Source: JACVRW01 sp963765135
GTDB lineage: Bacteria; Actinomycetota; Thermoleophilia; Solirubrobacterales; Thermoleophilaceae
DNA: 64,000 nt
Assembly (NCBI GenBank): GCA_963765135.1
Contig: CAVXUX010000003.1
Location: forward strand, 372,001 to 436,000
Direction: 5' to 3'
Below the pieces are notes generated by a model that was not told the DNA's origin, made no database searches, and saw nothing but the letters and a program-made list of their open reading frames with translations. Shown piece after piece: positions 59,779 to 64,000 of the stretch (its first letter is position 1; every line of letters begins with the position of its first letter). The translations under genes and the position numbers were made by a program.

Positions 59779-59892
59779 CAGAAATCAGGCTGTAGTCGAG
59801 CTTGAGGGATCGACTCAGCAAACTGGCGCGCCAGGGGAGGTACGCCGCCACCGAGCTTCAAGGGTCCGCGTTGGGCCTGAGAGGAGCATTCG
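59779..59892 (+). promoter_or_regulatory. Long structured leader of sigH
   Basis: About 114 nt between the predicted start and the sigma factor ATG. It contains a GTCGA...TCGAC dyad (around 59795-59814) and the palindrome TGGCGCGCCA (59824-59833). A Shine-Dalgarno GAGAGGAG (59880-59887) precedes the ATG. A regulatory function is possible but not shown. Confidence 0.45.
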
Positions 59893-60603
59893 ATGGCAAC
59901 TTCAGCAACGTCTCCCGCGCTACCCGTGCCAGCACGGCGTCCGGGCGCTCCGATCCGCCGTAGCGGAGCAAAGTCTCAAGGTGAGGTCGAGCTTGATGAT
60001 CACTACCTGATCGCGCTCGCCAAACAGGGCCGCAAGGACGCCTACGACCGCATAGTGAAGCGCTATTTCGGCTTCGTCCGGCTCAAGGCGTCGTCCTACT
60101 TCCTGATCGGCGGCGACTCCGACGACCTGATCCAGGAGGGCCTGGTCGGGCTCTACAAGGCCGTGCGCGACTACCGCTCGGACCGCGAGTCGAGCTTCCG
60201 CAACTTCGCCGAGCTGTGCATCACGCGCCAGATCATCACGGCGGTCAAGACCTCCACGCGCAACAAGCACACGCCGCTCAACGAGTACGTCTCCTTCTCG
60301 CAGACCCCCGCCGCAAGCGGCGGCGACGGCGATCCGACGCTCGACGAGCTGCTCCCCGGGCCGACCGCCCACGACCCGGTCAACCAGGTGATCTCCTCCG
60401 AGGAGCTGCACAGCCTGGTCGCGTGCCTGTCGAGCGTGCTGTCGGAGCTGGAGAGCTCCGTGCTCTCGCTCTACCTGGACGGGCACAGCTACGAGGCCAT
60501 CGCCGAGCGGCTCGAGTGCGACACGAAGACCGTCGACAACGCTCTGCAGCGGGTGAAGCGCAAGGTCGGCGCGCATCTCGCTTCGCGCCAGGTGCTGCTC
60601 TAG
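59893..60603 (+). CDS. sigH: SigH-family RNA polymerase sigma factor
   Basis: A 236-residue sigma-70-family protein very similar in layout to Bacillus SigH/Spo0H. Region 2: LDDHYLIALAKQGRKDAYDRIVKRYFGFVRLKASSYFLIGGDSDDLIQEGLVGLYKAVRDYRSDRESSFRNFAELCITRQIITAVKTSTRNKHTPLNEYVS. Region 4: SSVLSELESSVLSLYLDGHSYEAIAERLECDTKTVDNALQRVKRKV near 180-226. The N-terminal 30 residues are unstructured. It follows rlmB, in the order cysS-rlmB-sigH conserved in Bacillus and actinobacteria. The name is by homology; the regulon here is unknown. Confidence 0.94.
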   Translation: MATSATSPALPVPARRPGAPIRRSGAKSQGEVELDDHYLIALAKQGRKDAYDRIVKRYFGFVRLKASSYFLIGGDSDDLIQEGLVGLYKAVRDYRSDRESSFRNFAELCITRQIITAVKTSTRNKHTPLNEYVSFSQTPAASGGDGDPTLDELLPGPTAHDPVNQVISSEELHSLVACLSSVLSELESSVLSLYLDGHSYEAIAERLECDTKTVDNALQRVKRKVGAHLASRQVLL

Positions 60604-60666
60604 AACGAACGTCCAGGGCCCGGCGCGCGGTTGCCGCGTGCGGCCGCGCCGACCGACGCATGAAGG

Positions 60667-61425
60667 GTGCGGGTTCGCCCCTCCCTACTGATCGTCGCGG
60701 TGGCCCTGGGCGCGTTCTTCGCGGCCCAGACGGCGCTGGGCTCGCCGCCGCCGGCGCCGCCGGATACGCAGGTCCCCGTCGTGGATTTCCTGCCAGCCGC
60801 CGCGGTTACGCCGGCCAAGCCCGCCGGCCCCAAGCCGTTCCGCCTGGCCGTGGTACGCGGTGAGCTCGGGCTCAGCGAGCGGCCCGGCGGCCCCGCGACG
60901 GGCAGCCTCGGCGCCACCACCGAGTTCGGCTCGCGGCAGGTGCTCGGCGTGGCCGCGCAGCGCCGCAACTGGCTCGGCGTGGTCACGAGCGCGCGTCCCA
61001 ACGGCCGCCTCGCCTGGGTACGGCGCGACCAGGTCGCGATCGCGCGTACGCGCTGGTCGCTGCACGCCGACCTGTCGGCGCACACGCTGACGCTGCGCCG
61101 CAACGGGCGCAAGGTCCACCGTATGTCGGTCGCGATCGGCCGCCCGGGCTCCGAGACGCCGACCGGGCGCTTCGCGGTGACCGACAAGCTGGCCGGAACC
61201 AACTACGGGCCCTACTACGGCTGCTGCGTGCTGGCGCTGAACGGTCACCAGCCGAACACGCCGCCGGGCTGGCAGGGCGGCAACCGGCTGGCGATCCACG
61301 GCACCGATACCCCCGCGACCATCGGCACCGCCGCGTCCGCCGGCTGCCTGCGTGCGGCCGACGCTGACCTGCAGGTGCTGATGGCGAAAGTGCCGCTCGG
61401 AACGCCGGTTTTCATCCACGCCTAG
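60667..61425 (+). CDS. Secreted L,D-transpeptidase (YkuD domain)
   Basis: A 252-residue exported cell-wall enzyme. Signal peptide or anchor at LLIVAVALGAFFAAQTALG, then a beta-rich domain (about 55-120, SH3-like), then the YkuD domain: HTLTLRRNGRKVHRMSVAIGRPGSETPTGRFAVTDKL and the catalytic motif region LAIHGTDTPATIGTAASAGCLRAAD with His near 217 and Cys near 233. It forms 3-3 cross-links in peptidoglycan or attaches proteins. GTG 60667 is used because the signal peptide follows directly. Confidence 0.92.
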   Translation: MRVRPSLLIVAVALGAFFAAQTALGSPPPAPPDTQVPVVDFLPAAAVTPAKPAGPKPFRLAVVRGELGLSERPGGPATGSLGATTEFGSRQVLGVAAQRRNWLGVVTSARPNGRLAWVRRDQVAIARTRWSLHADLSAHTLTLRRNGRKVHRMSVAIGRPGSETPTGRFAVTDKLAGTNYGPYYGCCVLALNGHQPNTPPGWQGGNRLAIHGTDTPATIGTAASAGCLRAADADLQVLMAKVPLGTPVFIHA

Positions 61426-61447
61426 GCGGGTGCTCGCGGCGCGCGGA

Positions 61448-61460
61448 GCGGTCTAACCGC
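61448..61460. terminator. Small hairpin between L,D-transpeptidase and tRNA-Thr
   Basis: GCGGT-CTA-ACCGC lies between the plus-strand transpeptidase gene (ends 61425) and the minus-strand tRNA-Thr (starts at 61539, ends 61467). No T-run follows on either strand, so it is at most a weak bidirectional terminator. Confidence 0.3.
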
Positions 61461-61466
61461 GGCGAG

Positions 61467-61539
61467 AGCCGGAGGTCGGACTCGAACCGACGGCCTGCGC
61501 TTTACAAGAGCGCTGCTCTACCAACTGAGCTACTCCGGC
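61467..61539 (-). tRNA. tRNA-Thr (anticodon TGT)
   Basis: A 73-nt cloverleaf on the minus strand. The acceptor arms GCCGGAG and CTCCGGC pair completely; the D arm is GCTCAGTTGGTAGAGC; the anticodon arm has stem GCGCT/AGCGC around the loop CTTGTAA, giving anticodon TGT (Thr, reading ACA and by wobble other ACN codons); the T arm is GTCGGTTCGAGTCCGAC. No CCA is encoded. Its 5' 10 nt overlap the stop of the diguanylate cyclase gene upstream on the same strand. Confidence 0.95.
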
Positions 61540-63134
61540 GTGCCAGCGAGTCTAGGCTCCGCCGGTGTCGCCGGGGTCCTGCTCTCGATCAGCTCGACCC
61601 GGTTGCGGCCGCGTGATTTGGCGACGTAGAGGGCGCGGTCGGCGCAACGCAGGAGGGCATCTGGTTCGGTCGCGTCGTCGGGCAGTACGGCGACGCCGAA
61701 GCTGGCGGTGATCGCCCGGTCCACGTCTAGGACCTGGATCGTGGCGATCGCCTTGCGCAGGCTCTCCGCGACCACGACTCCCTGCTCGCGATCGGTCGCC
61801 GGCAGCAGCACCACGAACTCCTCGCCGCCCTCGCGGCCGGCGAAGTCACTCGCGCGGATGGCCCCGGCCGTGATCTGTCCAACCGTGGCCAGAACCTGGT
61901 CACCCTTGCCGTGCCCGAAGGTGTCGTTGATCTGCTTGAAGTGGTCGAGGTCGAACATGATCGCGGCGAGCGGAAAGCCGCTGCGCAGCGCCTGGGCGCT
62001 CATCCGCTTCAGGTTGACCTGGACCGCACGCTGGTTCGGAAGGCCGGTGAGCGCATCGGTCGACGCCCGCAACTCGGCGATCGAGAGGTTGCGCAGGTTC
62101 GAGATGACCGGGGCGGCCTCGGAGATGCTCGTGGAGACGTCGTCGGCCTCGGAGACGGGCAAGTGGCGTGGGTGCTCGATCAGCACGGAGCCGATCACCT
62201 CGCCGCCGACCAGGGAGGGAACGCATGTCACGTCGCGCTCGAGGGCACCGCAGACCTCGCACGTCATCAGGTCGTCGTCGTTGCCGCGGCGCTGGTACGG
62301 GCGCCCGCCGCGGATCGCCATGCAGGCCTGCGGATCGACGTTCGCGAGTCTCAGCTTGCTGTCCGGGGGCACCGGCGTTCGCGGCTCGAGGCGGTTCGCG
62401 CTGCTGTTGCGGTTGAGCACGGTCGTGTCGGCGCCCGGGATCAGCTGTTCGAGGTACTCCTTGACGACGCTGTATGCCTCCTCCTCGCTGCGCGCCAGCT
62501 GCAGGACCTCGCTGAAGCGCGCGTGGAGCTGGCGGCGATGGTCGTCGCGGCGGCCGCGCCGCTCGAAGAGCAGGTAGCCGAGCACGCCGAACAGCACGCT
62601 CAGCGCAAGGATCAGCGCCACCGCGAGGGTGTTCGCGGCCGCCTGGTTGCTCTCGCGCTCCTCGTGCAGGTCAGCCTGGAACTCCGCGTTGACCGCACGG
62701 AAGCGGCTCAGCGTTTGCGCGAGGCGTCGTGCGATGCCTGCCGGCACGGTCGCGCCCCGGCCCGGTGTTCCGGATACGAGCAGGGCAACGCCCAGGTCGC
62801 GCCAGCGCCGCGCGAGCCGGCGCTGCTTGGCGATCGCCACCCGCTCGTCAGCCTCGCCTGGAGGCGCCCCCGCCTCGGCGGCCGTGAGCGCGCGCTCGAA
62901 GCGCACGCGCCCGTCTTGGTAGCGCTGCAGCAGATCCTGGTCACCGGTGACGGCGTATCCGAGCAGGCCCGCCTCCTGATCGAGCATGGCGACCAGCATC
63001 TGATCGGCAGCTTGGGCCTCGGAGAAGGCATTGTCGGCCGCCGAGCGCTGGTGGCTGCCGGCCAGCCACACGGATCCCGCGATGATCGCGACCGCTCCGA
63101 AGACGAGCAGCCGGATACGGACGTACCGGTTCAC
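61530..63134 (-). CDS. GGDEF diguanylate cyclase with CHASE3-like and GAF sensor regions
   Basis: A 534-residue membrane signalling protein. N-terminal TM helix (RIRLLVFGAVAIIAGSVWLAG), a CHASE3-like helical extracytoplasmic domain (about 30-175), a second TM (LAVALILALSVLFGVLGYLLF near 172-192), a GAF-like region with CEVCGALERDVTCVPSLVGG, and a C-terminal GGDEF domain: TDALTGLPNQRAVQ, IMFDLDHFKQINDTFGHGKGDQVL and the active-site motif GREGGEEF (GGEEF variant). It makes c-di-GMP. ATG 63134. Its stop codon TAG lies within the tRNA-Thr gene. Confidence 0.92.
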   Translation of the reverse strand: MNRYVRIRLLVFGAVAIIAGSVWLAGSHQRSAADNAFSEAQAADQMLVAMLDQEAGLLGYAVTGDQDLLQRYQDGRVRFERALTAAEAGAPPGEADERVAIAKQRRLARRWRDLGVALLVSGTPGRGATVPAGIARRLAQTLSRFRAVNAEFQADLHEERESNQAAANTLAVALILALSVLFGVLGYLLFERRGRRDDHRRQLHARFSEVLQLARSEEEAYSVVKEYLEQLIPGADTTVLNRNSSANRLEPRTPVPPDSKLRLANVDPQACMAIRGGRPYQRRGNDDDLMTCEVCGALERDVTCVPSLVGGEVIGSVLIEHPRHLPVSEADDVSTSISEAAPVISNLRNLSIAELRASTDALTGLPNQRAVQVNLKRMSAQALRSGFPLAAIMFDLDHFKQINDTFGHGKGDQVLATVGQITAGAIRASDFAGREGGEEFVVLLPATDREQGVVVAESLRKAIATIQVLDVDRAITASFGVAVLPDDATEPDALLRCADRALYVAKSRGRNRVELIESRTPATPAEPRLAGTPE

Positions 63135-63170
63135 TCATATCCCATCGACGCCGCTCGGCGCCGCCTTGAA

Positions 63171-63674
63171 TCAGGCTTCGGTGGCCCCGGCGGCCGCGTG
63201 CTCGATGTTGCCGTGGCCGTTGGAGGACACGGGGACCTGCTCGAGCGGCTCGAACTGGACGTCGCGGTTCAGGCGCCGCTCGAGCTCGCCCAGCACCGCC
63301 CCGAACAGGGCGTGGCGCCAGGCCGACTGCGCGAACGCGCGGCGGTCGCCGACCAGCTTGCGGTCGATCAGCGCCGTGAGCGGCCAGGTGGCGAGGTGCT
63401 CGCCCACGCCGGCGGCCACGCCGGCCACCTGCGGCGGGCCGGGGAACAGCGGCCTCAGCAGCGCGTAGACGGCGCCGAACGCCGCCCCGTTCGCGAGGTG
63501 GATCGCCAGGCCCGCGGCCTGCCAGCCGGAGTCGCGCGTGACGAGCTTGCCGAGCAGCTCGACGTCGTCGTAGTCCGACCCGAACGCCCGCTTGTCGAGC
63601 GGCTGCTGGGCCGCCCACACGCCCGCCGCCACCGCGCCCGCGAGTGCGCCGCTTGGGATTCGCCGTAGCTCCAT
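63171..63674 (-). CDS. Membrane-associated hypothetical protein, 167 aa
   Basis: Uncharacterised. ATG 63674 (ELRRIPSGALAGAVAAGVWAAQQPLDKRAFGSDYDD) is chosen. Hydrophobic stretches at about 8-22, 50-70 (QAAGLAIHLANGAAFGAVYALLRPLFPGPP) and 76-95 suggest three short membrane helices. The family resembles small actinobacterial proteins without known function. It is 36 bp upstream of the diguanylate cyclase on the same strand and divergent from the acyltransferase. Confidence 0.72.
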   Translation of the reverse strand: MELRRIPSGALAGAVAAGVWAAQQPLDKRAFGSDYDDVELLGKLVTRDSGWQAAGLAIHLANGAAFGAVYALLRPLFPGPPQVAGVAAGVGEHLATWPLTALIDRKLVGDRRAFAQSAWRHALFGAVLGELERRLNRDVQFEPLEQVPVSSNGHGNIEHAAAGATEA

Positions 63675-63722
63675 TAGTCCAGCAGCGTAACGCGACACCC
63701 GGACCTGGGTAGCTCATTGACG

Positions 63723-64000
63723 ATGCAGGTGGAGCACAAGCAGGGCTTGCTGAGCCCGCGCCCGCTCGCGCTCTATCACGAGCGCACGCGCCGCCGTGGC
63801 GTCAACTCGTTCGTCTACTGGCCGCTGCGCGCCGTGCTCAAGCCGGCGATCCTCCTCTACTTCCGCCTCCGGCGCCTGGGACGCGAGCACATCCCCCCCG
63901 GCGGCGTGATCCTGGCCGCCAACCACCGCAGCTTCCTCGACCCCTTCGCGATCGGCTGCTGCAACCCGCGGCCGATCTTCTTCGTCGCGAAACAGGAGCT
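63723..64000 (+). CDS. 1-acyl-sn-glycerol-3-phosphate acyltransferase-like, N-terminal part (runs off window)
   Basis: The first 92 residues of a PlsC-family lysophospholipid acyltransferase, continuing beyond 64000. The catalytic HX4D motif is NHRSFLD in GGVILAANHRSFLDPFAIGCC, near residue 68. The N-terminus MQVEHKQGLLSPRPLALYHERTRRRG and the amphipathic part FVYWPLRAVLKPAILLYFRL suggest membrane association. It would acylate lysophosphatidic acid in phospholipid synthesis. ATG 63723 is 49 bp from the divergent hypothetical gene. Confidence 0.85.
   Translation, partial: MQVEHKQGLLSPRPLALYHERTRRRGVNSFVYWPLRAVLKPAILLYFRLRRLGREHIPPGGVILAANHRSFLDPFAIGCCNPRPIFFVAKQE

Overview
The window is strongly GC-rich DNA from a chromosome, probably of the actinobacterial class Thermoleophilia (Solirubrobacterales-like). 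This placement is inferred from gene content and order: clpC, radA, disA, carD, ispD, ispF, cysS, rlmB and a SigH-type sigma factor, plus an InhA-like enoyl reductase, a DnaQ-UvrC nuclease fusion, CarD and many GTG starts. No phage, IS element, CRISPR array or conjugative module was found. Nearly all the window is coding, and adjacent genes often overlap by 4 bp (ATGA or GTGA).

Layout. (1) 1-12300: nucleoside salvage. A BMP-type ABC importer (binding-protein tail, ATPase, two permeases) is followed by a large protein with a nucleoside-phosphorylase-like C-terminus. Then come two aldehyde dehydrogenase-like proteins with deoC on the minus strand, and deoB, a LOG-family hydrolase and hpt on the plus strand. 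Together they could import nucleosides, split them, and pass deoxyribose-5-phosphate to acetaldehyde and then acetate or acetyl-CoA. (2) 12400-23724: ftsH, then a mixed block with a TetR regulator, its probable operator and a hydrolase, a cupredoxin-like secreted protein, a LysE exporter, a GH6 glycosidase, a PEP-mutase-family enzyme, a HAD phosphatase and a small cytochrome c. (3) 23781-25535: folate genes folP-folB-folK. (4) 25568-27523: a cysteine-rich small protein and a GAF histidine kinase/LuxR response regulator pair, with C-run/G-run inverted repeats on both sides. (5) 27598-34928: a nearly complete type II fatty acid synthase operon (fabD, fabH, fabG, acpP, fabF, acyl-CoA carboxylase beta, SGNH hydrolase, MaoC dehydratase, InhA-like reductase). 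(6) 35185-42011: coaX, a DUF559-type nuclease, a glycine-rich protein, a tRNA-dihydrouridine synthase, greA and lysS. (7) 42198-60603: clpC, a secreted delta-60/RTX protein, then the DNA-integrity and isoprenoid block (nuclease fusion, radA, disA, carD, ispD, a PHP phosphatase, ispF, an amidase, cysS, rlmB, sigH). (8) 60667-64000: an L,D-transpeptidase, tRNA-Thr, a diguanylate cyclase and the start of an acyltransferase.

The most striking feature is at sequence level. At least 17 junctions in 14 genes between 200 and 45016 need exactly one base to be skipped to keep a conserved protein in frame. Every well-resolved case is +1 and none is clearly -1. The genes include deoC, deoB, folP, fabH, the InhA homologue and coaX. 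After removing the extra base(s), each of the 13 genes whose start lies in the window has a start-to-stop length divisible by three and the normal family size. Insertion-type sequencing error is the simplest explanation, but the one-sided direction deserves a check against reads.

Other points of interest are a greA leader whose Shine-Dalgarno sequence lies inside a terminator-like hairpin, a possible ATT start for carD, a 12-bp inverted repeat at the start of the DUF559 gene, a remnant of a glyoxalase-fold gene, a 50-residue single-pass membrane protein, and a tRNA-Thr that overlaps the stop codon of the diguanylate cyclase.
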